Position numbers and translations under genes: made by a program. Shown one piece after another: positions 43,442 through 51,475 of a DNA stretch of 64,000 bases. The notes beneath the pieces were generated by a model. That model was not told the DNA's origin, ran no database searches, and saw only the letters and a list, made by a program, of their open reading frames with translations. This DNA is from Lactococcus petauri (GTDB taxonomy: Bacteria > Bacillota > Bacilli > Lactobacillales > Streptococcaceae). The stretch lies in NCBI RefSeq assembly GCF_002154895.1, contig NZ_MUIZ01000006.1:1-64000 (forward strand), read 5' to 3'. Positions within the stretch are counted from its first letter, which is position 1; the number at the start of each line of letters is the position of its first letter.

Positions 43442-44072
43442 GATGTAACTAATTAAATAGAAGTTAATATAATATGGTAGATTTTTAAGGGAGGGTAAAT
43501 TTTTTTAGTCAATTATAGATTTTCTATCAATAATTTTTATTAATAGAAACATCAGAGTCCATCCTATTTACATTTATTGTGCAAAATAACTTCTTAGTAA
43601 CTGAAATTGCACGTAGGACACGTACACTGTTGGCACACTCCATAAAAATGTAAAAATAGCTTTGTAAAATGAAAACTAATGTTCATATATAGAGCCGGAA
43701 GACAGGACTTAAATCTGCACAGCCAAGATAGGCTACAGGATCCTTACTTTTATGGAACGGTGTGAAATCGCATGAATAGTTTTGAAAAAATCAGTTTCTA
43801 ACGAAGCATGTTAGGGGAAAAATTTGAATGTCTTTTGAAATTTTTTAACACTCGTCTTAAAAATATAAGAACACATCTGAGAACTACCGAGTGAAGATTT
43901 ATAAGAATTTAAAAATTAACAGATTACGATAGAAGCACCTCAACTTAAGGTGGTTGAAATTTTTTTATTTTTTATATCATGCAAGTTCAATAGAGAATAT
44001 TTTGTTAAAAAGATGAAAAATACATAATTTATATAACTTATGTTTTATAATTGTTATTTAATTACATTTACG
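43442..44072. other. Gene-free AT-rich stretch of the island
   Basis: About 630 bp without a credible ORF on either strand. The part 43690-43745 is less AT-rich, with a small AGCC/GGCT hairpin on the minus strand, and 43860-43895 holds an ACTCG/CGAGT pair. A weak rightward terminator-like element lies at 43935-43970. A non-coding RNA is possible but not shown. Confidence 0.35.
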
Positions 44073-44101
44073 TTGCATAAATATGAAATAAGTGTTATAA
44101 T
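44073..44101 (+). promoter_or_regulatory. Promoter of the exported-protein pair
   Basis: TTGCAT (44073-44078), 17 bp, TATAAT (44096-44101) with an extended TGT before it. The leader of about 155 nt contains GGAAGGAGGG at 44145-44154 with no ATG, GTG or TTG at the right distance. Confidence 0.75.
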
Positions 44102-44263
44102 GCTTTTGAAAAAAGAATTCAAAAAATATTTATTGTAATAAAAAGGAAGGAGGGTTACTTACAATAAATAAAGTTAGCAAAAAGAATAGAAGTAAGAAAG
44201 CAGTTTTTTAATACAGCTATTTCAATGGCATAAAAGAAATGGTAAAAACAAGGAGAAAAGATA

Positions 44264-44815
44264 ATGATAAAGAACAAAAGAGGAAGTTTAGCGCTTGTAA
44301 TTTCAGTATTATCAATTTTAGCCATTCTATTGAATAGTAACCCAACATTTGCGAATGAAGTATCAGACTCAGTTGACGGTGTGAGTGTGAAATTGGTAGC
44401 GAAGAAAAAGCATAATATTAGAAAGAGCTTTGATCCATCTTCTCCGATATTAGATAATTTAGTAAGTTCACTGCAAAAAGGAGGAAGTCTACCGACAGCG
44501 AATTGGAATGTTAAAACACAAGGAGCTTATAACATGCAAGGAAGCTGGGGTGGAGGAAATTATCTCTATTCCAATTATAATGTAACAGGGCATACCTTTT
44601 ATCCATATTATTTTTTTAATGAGGGTCTAAATGATATTCGGGTTAGCATCAAGAACTCTGCTAATGGAGCTACTTTACACAGTTTTGTTTTGGAAAGAGG
44701 ATATTCTTATCAATATTTTTTAAATATGAACTCCTCAACCTCTCGCTTCTATTTTGAATTTTATAGTCAAGGCGACTTTGTATTTTCTGGATATGTGACT
44801 CATCAAGATGTATAG
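44264..44815 (+). CDS. Small exported protein of unknown function
   Basis: 183 residues: a signal peptide (MIKNKRGSLALVISVLSILAILL, cleavage near TFANE) and a mature part rich in Gly, Ser, Asn and Tyr (MQGSWGGGNYLYSNYNVTGHTFYPYYFF). No cysteine, membrane anchor or LPXTG, so it should be released or loosely bound. AAGGAG lies eight bases before the ATG. The following gene overlaps it by eight bases and is probably its partner. I do not recognise the family; a beta-rich fold, toxin or bacteriocin-like factor are all possible. Confidence 0.75.
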   Translation: MIKNKRGSLALVISVLSILAILLNSNPTFANEVSDSVDGVSVKLVAKKKHNIRKSFDPSSPILDNLVSSLQKGGSLPTANWNVKTQGAYNMQGSWGGGNYLYSNYNVTGHTFYPYYFFNEGLNDIRVSIKNSANGATLHSFVLERGYSYQYFLNMNSSTSRFYFEFYSQGDFVFSGYVTHQDV

Positions 44816-45227
44816 AAGAATTATAAAGATTTCAGTGGTATTAATTTCTGTTTTAGGATTAACACTTTTACTGTGGGTGAACTTTTTTAAAAATAATTCC
44901 ATAAATAATGAGAGAGCATCTGTTGGCAAAAAAGAGTTAGTGATAGAGTACGTTTATGAAATAACGGAAAACCCGGAAATTAGACTTTTTAAAAAGGAAG
45001 AAATATCGAATATTGATTTTGATAATGGGGATTTGATTGTACATTTTCAAGACCTACAAGTAAATAGTGATATGATTACTTTTTCTTTAGATGGGAATAA
45101 TGATGAAGCCTCATTAACAATATATAGACCTAGAAATGCAACTAATGCCGAAGCAATTGAATCTAAAAATATTCCAGCTTCCCAATTTTTAGATTTGAAA
45201 AAGCTTAGATTATATGTGGAAAAATAA
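44808..45227 (+). CDS. Membrane-anchored protein of unknown function
   Basis: 139 residues: one N-terminal helix (residues 7-27) then an acidic extracytoplasmic domain of about 110 residues (ELVIEYVYEITENPEIRLFKKEEISNIDFDNGDLIVHF). It overlaps the previous gene by eight bases, so the two are translated together. An anchored acidic partner to a secreted protein could be an immunity or assembly factor; this is speculation from arrangement only. Confidence 0.7.
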   Translation: MYRRIIKISVVLISVLGLTLLLWVNFFKNNSINNERASVGKKELVIEYVYEITENPEIRLFKKEEISNIDFDNGDLIVHFQDLQVNSDMITFSLDGNNDEASLTIYRPRNATNAEAIESKNIPASQFLDLKKLRLYVEK

Positions 45228-45385
45228 TAAATATACTTTTAGACCTAATTTTAACTATTAGGGAGTGGACAGTACAAAAATTATTGTAATTAATAAGTTT
45301 TTAGGAAGTGTGAATATCTATGAAGACTAGAGTATCTGGTAGAGAGAAAGTTGCAATTCAATATATTTTAAAAAAAGCAAGAATG

Positions 45386-45421
45386 AACAAGCCCCAAAGG
45401 ACTCTTTTTGGGCTTGTTTTT
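45386..45421 (+). terminator. Terminator after the exported-protein pair
   Basis: AACAAGCCC and GGGCTTGTT with inner AAA/TTT pairs form a long stem followed by T. Confidence 0.8.
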
Positions 45422-45445
45422 AATTATTAGAAGAAGGAGAAAAAT

Positions 45446-47620
45446 ATGGCAGACGAACTTGTACTCGCAACACAACAATGGTTAAACAGAACCTATGGGC
45501 ACATTCCTGACTTTAATCAAGCACCAGAAGATGGGAATACGGGATGGTCAACCATCTATAGCTTAATTGAGGGACTTCAAGTAGAGCTTGGCATCACAGC
45601 CTTGTCTCCAAACTTTGGCGATACAACGTATCGACTTTATGAACAACAAATTACACCGAATTGGAACAACCTACCGACCAATGTGGTCTATTTGATTCAA
45701 GGTGCCTTTTGGTGTAAGGGGATTAGTCCTGGAGGATTTGATGGTATTCAAACTTCAGCCTTAGATGCGGCAGTGAAGGTCTTACAAAGGGATGCAGGTT
45801 TTACCACACAGAATGGCGTATTGAGTGCAATGTGGGCGCGTGCTCTCTTTGACATGAGTGCTTTTGTTCTCGTTAGAGATCCTCGTGTGCGTGAAATGCA
45901 ACAATATCTGAATGCCAATTACTATCAGTATACAGGCATATTACCTACAGACGGTATTTATCAGCGTGCAACAAACACGGCAATTATTTACGCACTTCAA
46001 AAAGAGGTTGGTCTTGATGTTGAAACAGCCAATGGTGTTTTTGGCCCTACAACACGCCAACTTTACGAACAAGCCTATAACTCAAATTGGAGCAGTGCTT
46101 TAAGTATGATTGTTCAGTTTGGCTTATACGCTAACATGTCTGAGTTCTGGGAAGTAGCGGGGCAACCTGCACCAGAGTTTACAGGTGTCTTAGATAGTGC
46201 TACAGCACAAGGACTCTCATTATTCCAAGATTTCTTACGTTTATCGCCAGTTGTAAAGGGAAGCCCAGACTTAAGAACGGCTTGGTCCTTAATGACTTCG
46301 AATGGGGATCCGAATCGTACATTTTGGGCAGTGGATACTTCAATCCAATTGACAGACCAGAACATTGCGGATTTAGTGGCCTTTGATGTTAACTATGTAG
46401 GGCGATATTTGACAGGGACTGTGGGAGTTGGAGAGAATGAACGGGATAAATTTTTATCACGTGAAGAAGCAGACGCTCTTTTGGCAGCTGGGTTGAATAT
46501 TATTCCGATTTATCAAGACAATTATCCGATAAATACTTACTATACTTATTCTCAGGGACAAAGTGATGCAATGCGTGCATATTTTGCCGCAGCACGGTTA
46601 GGGATTCCAAATGGAAGTGTTATCTACTTTGCGGTAGATTTTGATGCCTTAGATACGGATATTGATGCATATGTTCGTCCTTATTTCTGGGGAATTCAGG
46701 ATATATGGAAAAATGCCAACCTAGAATTTCAATATAAAATAGGAGTTTATGGTACACGAAATGTTTGTACTCGAATTTACAATGAAGCAGATGTTCAGTT
46801 CAGCTATGTCTCAAATATGTCAAGTGGTTGGTCAGGAAACCTAGGATTTTCTCAACCTTTGAATTGGGCGTTTGACCAATTCTATGAATCAAGTTATGCG
46901 AGTGTAGAAGCAATTGATTTTGTCAATGTCTCAGGTTTAGATGAGGGAGTTTCCTCACTTGTAGATGCAATGGAAGTGGAAGAAGATTACTGGCTTAATC
47001 AGTCTTCATGGAATATTAGAGGCTTAAATCCTCAACTTACATGGGATGGTCCTAGTGTTACTATCTATAACTCTGGTATTATTCGAATAGAAGCAAGTTT
47101 ACACATAGAAAATCAAATTGATGCTAATTCAGAGTTTAGCTTTGATATCAGTAATGGGGAACTGAGTACAGATGCATCCAATGTTATTAATGATTTAATA
47201 GGTATACAAGCTGGGCCACAAGCAACAGCTAAAATTAATGAGTTTTCTGCAGGGATAAGTGCAGCGAATATGACTATATCTTATGTAACGGATGCCAATC
47301 GACAGAAAACTATTCGAGTGACTATTAATTTCCCCGAAGTTTCTAGTGAGAATGTAAAAGTGGGGGCGTGTGTACAATTTGATATTTTTATTGATTATGA
47401 TTCAAATTCGGGAAATAATTTATTAAACGCAGCCTTTGTGAGACTTATAAATTGGATTACTATTCAAGCCAAGGCAAAAGTTACTGCTTTCGTAATTGTA
47501 CTTGCAGGGGCAGGAGTAGTAGTTTTAGGGCCTGCAGCTACTGTCACAGCAGTAGCGGGGTCATTGTTAGCGCTTCTTGGGATTGTGGATCCAGGAAAGG
47601 ATGAGGATGATGAGGAGTAG
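45446..47620 (+). CDS. Large effector-like protein with peptidoglycan-binding-like modules and Rv2525c-type hydrolase-like domain
   Basis: 724 residues, AAGGAG before the ATG, no signal peptide (MADELVLATQQWLN). Residues 1-280 hold about four peptidoglycan-binding-like modules (QQWLNRTYG...GLQVELGI, VREMQQYLNANY...GVFGPTTRQLYEQ). Residues about 290-510 resemble the Rv2525c/DUF1906 glycoside-hydrolase-like fold: FWAVDTSIQ, NYVGRYLTG, IIPIYQDN, GSVIYFAVDFDALDTDI and YKIGVYGTRNVC. A beta-rich stretch follows, and residues about 672-705 are strongly hydrophobic (VIVLAGAGVVVLG) before an acidic tail. Wall-targeting domains without a signal peptide suggest export by lysis or a dedicated route. Four paralogous membrane genes follow directly. 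The toxic-effector reading is inference. Confidence 0.75.
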   Translation: MADELVLATQQWLNRTYGHIPDFNQAPEDGNTGWSTIYSLIEGLQVELGITALSPNFGDTTYRLYEQQITPNWNNLPTNVVYLIQGAFWCKGISPGGFDGIQTSALDAAVKVLQRDAGFTTQNGVLSAMWARALFDMSAFVLVRDPRVREMQQYLNANYYQYTGILPTDGIYQRATNTAIIYALQKEVGLDVETANGVFGPTTRQLYEQAYNSNWSSALSMIVQFGLYANMSEFWEVAGQPAPEFTGVLDSATAQGLSLFQDFLRLSPVVKGSPDLRTAWSLMTSNGDPNRTFWAVDTSIQLTDQNIADLVAFDVNYVGRYLTGTVGVGENERDKFLSREEADALLAAGLNIIPIYQDNYPINTYYTYSQGQSDAMRAYFAAARLGIPNGSVIYFAVDFDALDTDIDAYVRPYFWGIQDIWKNANLEFQYKIGVYGTRNVCTRIYNEADVQFSYVSNMSSGWSGNLGFSQPLNWAFDQFYESSYASVEAIDFVNVSGLDEGVSSLVDAMEVEEDYWLNQSSWNIRGLNPQLTWDGPSVTIYNSGIIRIEASLHIENQIDANSEFSFDISNGELSTDASNVINDLIGIQAGPQATAKINEFSAGISAANMTISYVTDANRQKTIRVTINFPEVSSENVKVGACVQFDIFIDYDSNSGNNLLNAAFVRLINWITIQAKAKVTAFVIVLAGAGVVVLGPAATVTAVAGSLLALLGIVDPGKDEDDEE

Positions 47621-47623
47621 TAA

Positions 47624-48163
47624 ATGCAGTTAGAGGAAAAATTTTCTAAAAAGGAAATTTCTATTGTAAAAAAAACTTTGAGAAAGCAGTGGCGTGAGGT
47701 GGAGAAAGCAAGAGTAAAATCACTAAAGCTGTTATTCGGCATAGGTTTTATTTGTACAATAGGACTTGCCTTGGTTTCTTCTTTTCTTTCGAACATTTTT
47801 GCGAGTTTGGATTATATTGAGTTGAGTTCTTTATCGGGACTTTATACCATTAGCGTTTTTGCGAGTGTATTCTGTGCTATATTATTTTTAATCTCTTTAA
47901 TGTTTCCTTTAGAACTTGAGCGTTTACGGAAGAAAGAGACAACATTTATTTCTAGCTATGACGAAATTTTCTCGCCGAAGGTAAGATGGATTCTTGTTTT
48001 TGAAGATATTGCAGTAATTTTTTATATCAAGAATAACAAGCAGTGGAGCGTGGCAGGAGGAAAATTTTTCATCTTACGGAAAACAACAGATGAAAATGTT
48101 TTTTCAGAGATAAAGAATCATCCGTCCTGTCTAGCTTTTGATTATAGTGTGTTAACAAAATAA
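47624..48163 (+). CDS. Two-TM YcxB-like protein, array member 1
   Basis: 179 residues: basic N-terminal helix, two membrane helices (about 45-68 and 82-108), then a C-terminal domain with FISSYDEIFSPKVRWILVFEDIAVIFYIKN and a FFILRK strand. Shares the plan of the next three genes but is the most diverged. It starts three bases after the effector-like gene, so one transcript is likely. An immunity role would fit the position. Confidence 0.65.
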   Translation: MQLEEKFSKKEISIVKKTLRKQWREVEKARVKSLKLLFGIGFICTIGLALVSSFLSNIFASLDYIELSSLSGLYTISVFASVFCAILFLISLMFPLELERLRKKETTFISSYDEIFSPKVRWILVFEDIAVIFYIKNNKQWSVAGGKFFILRKTTDENVFSEIKNHPSCLAFDYSVLTK

Positions 48164-48182
48164 CGTTGGAGCATGTTTAAAA

Positions 48183-48710
48183 ATGAAGATTAAGTCAGAG
48201 ATATCTAAAGAAGAATTGGAGAGACTTATCCCACAGCTAAAAAAAGTCTGCCGCAAAAAAGGCAAAAAAGAAATCATACATTCATGGCTTTGGCTTCTTT
48301 TTACAGTGCCATACTGTATTTGGTTTTTTCAATTTTTATTGCGAAATATCCATGACAGTCCTCTTTGGACTTTTCAATCTTGGCTATTCATTTTTCTCTT
48401 TATCATAAATTTGGTAGTGTTTTTTGTGGCTATAGCACTAGTTTACGGAATGCTCTTTTATCCTATATATTTGAAAAAAGTGCCAAAAGAAGACACAGTT
48501 TTTGAAATGGACTTGACAGAGGATTACAAGAAAACTATACGTCATGTTGTTCTTCTGGAAGATTATATTTTTATACAATCTCTTCATAAAATGCAAACAA
48601 GATATTTTATTTTGAGAAACGATGACCACTTGATATTCGATGAATTAAGACGAGAGCTTGTACCTCGAGGTAAATCAAAATTAAAGTATAAGTGTTTTGA
48701 GGACAAGTGA
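48183..48710 (+). CDS. Two-TM YcxB-like protein, array member 2
   Basis: 175 residues. SKEELERLIPQLKKVCRKKGKKEIIHSWLW leads to two helices (about 35-58, 68-100) and the YcxB-like region FEMDLTEDYKKTIRHVVLLEDYIFIQ, then RYFILRNDD. Closest to member 4, with the same N- and C-terminal motifs. The last 72 bp are identical to those of member 4. Confidence 0.7.
   Translation: MKIKSEISKEELERLIPQLKKVCRKKGKKEIIHSWLWLLFTVPYCIWFFQFLLRNIHDSPLWTFQSWLFIFLFIINLVVFFVAIALVYGMLFYPIYLKKVPKEDTVFEMDLTEDYKKTIRHVVLLEDYIFIQSLHKMQTRYFILRNDDHLIFDELRRELVPRGKSKLKYKCFEDK
48639..48710 (+). repeat. 72-bp exact repeat, copy 1
   Basis: The 3' end of array member 2, encoding DELRRELVPRGKSKLKYKCFEDK, is identical base for base to 49725-49796, while the upstream halves of the two genes differ widely, including at synonymous sites. 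Confidence 0.9.
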
Positions 48711-48727
48711 TCTGATGAGGACAATGA

Positions 48728-49288
48728 ATGATAAAAAGCAGTGTAGTTTCTGATCAAGAGTTTGAATTAATTCAAATTAGTTGTCAAGAGATGATCAAAG
48801 AAAAGGAAAAGAAGCTAGTTATCAAACAAAGGCTTGGACTTATCTGGGCAATTGTAGTACTAATTTCGAGTGCTTTTCTTTTCATAATAATTACATATGG
48901 AGTGATTACTGGAAGATTTAACTTAGGGGTATTAGTGGCATCTATAATACTTTTGATGTCTGGTTTTGTAATGACCTATCTATCTGTTTTTGCACTGAGG
49001 GAGGAAAGCTATACTAAGAAATACTTCTTAAAAAAATATTTAGTTAGTGCTATTGAGTATGATGAAAAATTTGTGAAAAATACAATATATACATGGGTTT
49101 TTGTTGATACTATTTGTGTTTTGTTTAAAGAAAATAAAAAAGTGAAACTCTTCATTTTAAAACAAGCAGATAATCCAGAATTTTATCAAAAAATGAAAGT
49201 GGATTATTCTAAAAAAAATCAAAGACCGAGTACTTTTCAGTATATACGATATTTGTATTTTGAGGACCAAGGAATAGAGGGTGATTAA
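48728..49288 (+). CDS. Two-TM YcxB-like protein, array member 3
   Basis: 186 residues: charged N-terminus (MIKEKEKKLVIKQR), helices at about 37-60 and 67-92, then VSAIEYDEKFVKNTIYTWVFVDTICVLFKENKKVKLFILKQ. Same plan as its neighbours but a different C-terminus (YIRYLYFEDQGIEGD). It overlaps member 4 by eight bases. Confidence 0.65.
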   Translation: MIKSSVVSDQEFELIQISCQEMIKEKEKKLVIKQRLGLIWAIVVLISSAFLFIIITYGVITGRFNLGVLVASIILLMSGFVMTYLSVFALREESYTKKYFLKKYLVSAIEYDEKFVKNTIYTWVFVDTICVLFKENKKVKLFILKQADNPEFYQKMKVDYSKKNQRPSTFQYIRYLYFEDQGIEGD

Positions 49289-49796
49289 ATCTTATATATC
49301 TAAAGAAGAGTTGGAGAATATAATTCCCCAACTGAAACAACTTATTAAACAAAAAACAAAAGGAACAATTGTATACTCATGGTTTTGGATTCTTTGTGCA
49401 ACTCCTCTTTTCATATGGATTTTACAAAGTTCATTTCATAGATTAATAGAATCAGGCTTTCAAGCAAAAGGAGAGATATTTGTTATCGTCTTAGCTATAC
49501 TAGCACTTATAATTGATGTCGGGTTTACTATTTCTATGATTTGTTATCCGATATTCTTGAAAAATTTGCCAAAAGTAGATACTTTATTTGAAATGGAGTG
49601 GAATGATATTTACAAGAAAAGTATACGTCATGTGGTTGTTCTAGAAAATTATATCTTCATCCATAGCATTCATAAAATGAAAACAAGATACTTTATTCTG
49701 AGAAATGATGATACGTCTGTGTTTGATGAATTAAGACGAGAGCTTGTACCTCGAGGTAAATCAAAATTAAAGTATAAGTGTTTTGAGGACAAGTGA
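49281..49796 (+). CDS. Two-TM YcxB-like protein, array member 4
   Basis: 171 residues from a GTG overlapping member 3. ISKEELENIIPQLKQLIKQKTKG, two helices, FEMEWNDIYKKSIRHVVVLENYIFIHSIHKMKTRYFILRNDD. A paralogue of member 2 with an identical 24-residue end, indicating tandem duplication with later exchange of the 3' part. Confidence 0.7.
   Translation: MIKSYISKEELENIIPQLKQLIKQKTKGTIVYSWFWILCATPLFIWILQSSFHRLIESGFQAKGEIFVIVLAILALIIDVGFTISMICYPIFLKNLPKVDTLFEMEWNDIYKKSIRHVVVLENYIFIHSIHKMKTRYFILRNDDTSVFDELRRELVPRGKSKLKYKCFEDK
49725..49796 (+). repeat. 72-bp exact repeat, copy 2
   Basis: Identical to 48639-48710; see that entry. Confidence 0.9.
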
Positions 49797-49996
49797 CTAG
49801 AGCGTTAACTTTATAAAAATCAACTAAGAATTCATTTTATAGAGTTTAAGTATATACCTTTGGCTACAACTAAGCTTATGCTAATTTGGGTATTTTCGTT
49901 TTTAGGTTTGAAAAGCTCTCTCTGGATAAAACAAATAAAAAAAGAAGATTAGCACCTTATTTATTAAGGTTATACAGAACAAAAAAGGAGAAACTA

Positions 49997-50155
49997 TTGA
50001 AAATCATACTGATTGTGCAGTATCTGCTTATGGGAATTGCTGGAGTTATTGCATTCTATCTAATTGAAAGAATCTTCTTGCTACCTTTTAGTATTATTTT
50101 TATTGCAGGCTTATACTTTATAACAAAAAATTATAAATTTGATTCTGAAAATTAG
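49997..50155 (+). CDS. Small membrane protein at the end of the array
   Basis: 52 residues from a TTG with AAGGAG six bases upstream: two helices (KIILIVQYLLMGIAGVIAFYLI and FLLPFSIIFIAGLYFI). The frame is open back to a TTG at 49886 (89 residues, basic extension KTNKKRRLAPYLLRLYRTKKEK), which lacks a ribosome site, so a longer ancestor is possible. Function unknown. Confidence 0.45.
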   Translation: MKIILIVQYLLMGIAGVIAFYLIERIFLLPFSIIFIAGLYFITKNYKFDSEN

Positions 50156-50303
50156 TATTGAACTGCAACCAGAAATTTCTCAGACTGATGGTGTCATATC
50201 GATGATTTATGATTCATATGTATCCAGCTTTGGAAAGTTTGTATCAAATTATGGGTTAGCACATTATGAAGGAAGAAGCGATTATGGCTTCTTTTTATTT
50301 TGA
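50139..50303 (+). pseudogene. Possible gene fragment
   Basis: An open frame of about 54 codons overlapping the previous gene in another frame (ELQPEISQTDGVISMIYDSYVSSFGKFV read in short pieces) ends at TGA 50301. No ribosome site. Composition looks protein-like, so it may be the tail of a decayed gene. The stretch to 50546 holds no other gene that I can support; GAAGC/GCTTC hairpins occur near 50270-50297 and 50470-50500. Confidence 0.3.
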
Positions 50304-50546
50304 AAAAACTTCCAAAGTTGTGGGATGTTAAGGGCGCTTGCAATAAAAAATATGAATAAAATTTTTATTAATTTGACCTTGCATCCAATCTATAAATTTT
50401 TTGTCGGAGTTATCAATTATCCATATAAGATGCAAACTATCCAGATAATGTGTGTTTTGTCTCTCAAAAGAAGCCTTTTATCGGGAGCTTCTTCCATTAT
50501 CGAAAAAAATTTGTAATAATAAGTAATATGAATTAAGGAGTGGCCG

Positions 50547-50981
50547 ATGGAAATAAACATCACGATTAATGAAAAACAAGAGGAGCGGGTTGATATTCTG
50601 ATACATAAAATGACTCCAGAAATTCAAAAAATTATCTCTCAATTACAAAAATTTGATTATAAATTAGTTGGAATGTTGGAAGAGAAGAGATATCCAATAG
50701 TTTTAGATGAAATAATAAGTATTTATGCCTCAAATAAAAAAGTTTATTGCTTGATAGAAAACGGGCGCGAGTTTTTTGTAGGACAGACGATTAAGACTTT
50801 ATCAGAAGATTTACCTAATAATTTTGTCCAAATTTCAAATGGTGAAATAATTAATGGCGAAAAAATTTCTCATTTTGAATTAACATATGGAGGTAAAATC
50901 AAAATATGGTTTAAAGGTGGTAGATTTTCAATGTCGAGCCGCAGCTATTATAAAGTGATAAAGGAGTATTTAGGGCTATGA
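50547..50981 (+). CDS. LytTR-family DNA-binding regulator
   Basis: 144 residues. An N-terminal segment (MEINITINEKQEERVDILIHKMTPEIQKIISQLQ, read in parts) leads into a LytTR domain at about 45-140: YPIVLDEIISIYASNKKVYCLIENGREFFVGQTIKTLSEDLPNNFVQISNGEIIN, ending SMSSRSYYKVIKEYL. It lacks a receiver domain and overlaps a DUF3021 gene by four bases, the layout of the LytTR regulatory systems (HdrRM/BrsRM type), where the membrane protein restrains the regulator. AAGGAG site. Targets may be in the island. Confidence 0.85.
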   Translation: MEINITINEKQEERVDILIHKMTPEIQKIISQLQKFDYKLVGMLEEKRYPIVLDEIISIYASNKKVYCLIENGREFFVGQTIKTLSEDLPNNFVQISNGEIINGEKISHFELTYGGKIKIWFKGGRFSMSSRSYYKVIKEYLGL

Positions 50982-51475
50982 AAAAAAATAAAATTGACCA
51001 TCTTAAAGATATTGGCCTTGCAATGAGTATTAGTCTTTCTCTAGGAATTATTTTAAATGTGTTGTATTTTAATTTACGGGGAAGATATTGGTTTGTCTTT
51101 ATGAATCCCTTAAAAAAAGTCAGTTACGAAACAGTTGATAACGCAACATTTTCTACCATCGTTTATCTCTTAATTGGAGTATTTGTTTGGTCGATTATTT
51201 GGCTGTATAATACAGATAGATTCGGATTTACACTTCCAAATCTCTTTCATTTCTTACTTTCATTTGCCGGGTTTTTCTTGCTCTATTTATTTTCTTATGT
51301 ACCACTGGGACTTCCACTAAAGATAGCTGTAATATATTTTAAGACGTCATTTATCCCGTGGGATATAGTAAAACCGATAATGTGGATTATTTCCAGTTAT
51401 TTAATCATATGGGGAATATTTTGGCTTGTACAGTATGTGCAGGTGAGAAAAATGAATACGGAGTTTAATAAATGA
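50978..51475 (+). CDS. DUF3021-like membrane partner of the LytTR regulator
   Basis: 165 residues with four helices (about 15-35, 57-77, 87-110, 128-152). Position directly after a receiver-less LytTR gene, with ATGA-type overlap, is that of HdrM/BrsM antagonists, which keep their regulator inactive until a signal arrives. It also overlaps the next gene by four bases. Confidence 0.78.
   Translation: MKKNKIDHLKDIGLAMSISLSLGIILNVLYFNLRGRYWFVFMNPLKKVSYETVDNATFSTIVYLLIGVFVWSIIWLYNTDRFGFTLPNLFHFLLSFAGFFLLYLFSYVPLGLPLKIAVIYFKTSFIPWDIVKPIMWIISSYLIIWGIFWLVQYVQVRKMNTEFNK

Noticed and set aside
43690-43760. tRNA-like segment on the minus strand (variable-arm-like AGCC/GGCT hairpin and a TTTAAGT loop)
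   Set aside because: No matching 5' acceptor strand, D arm or convincing anticodon stem can be found, so it is not called as a tRNA; at most a remnant.
47464-47796. 110-codon minus-strand frame over the end of the effector-like gene
   Set aside because: Crosses the junction of two well-supported genes on the plus strand and has no start signals.
50325-50516. 63-codon frame after the YcxB-like array
   Set aside because: No ribosome site, low-complexity AT-rich coding, and hairpins inside it; probably chance.
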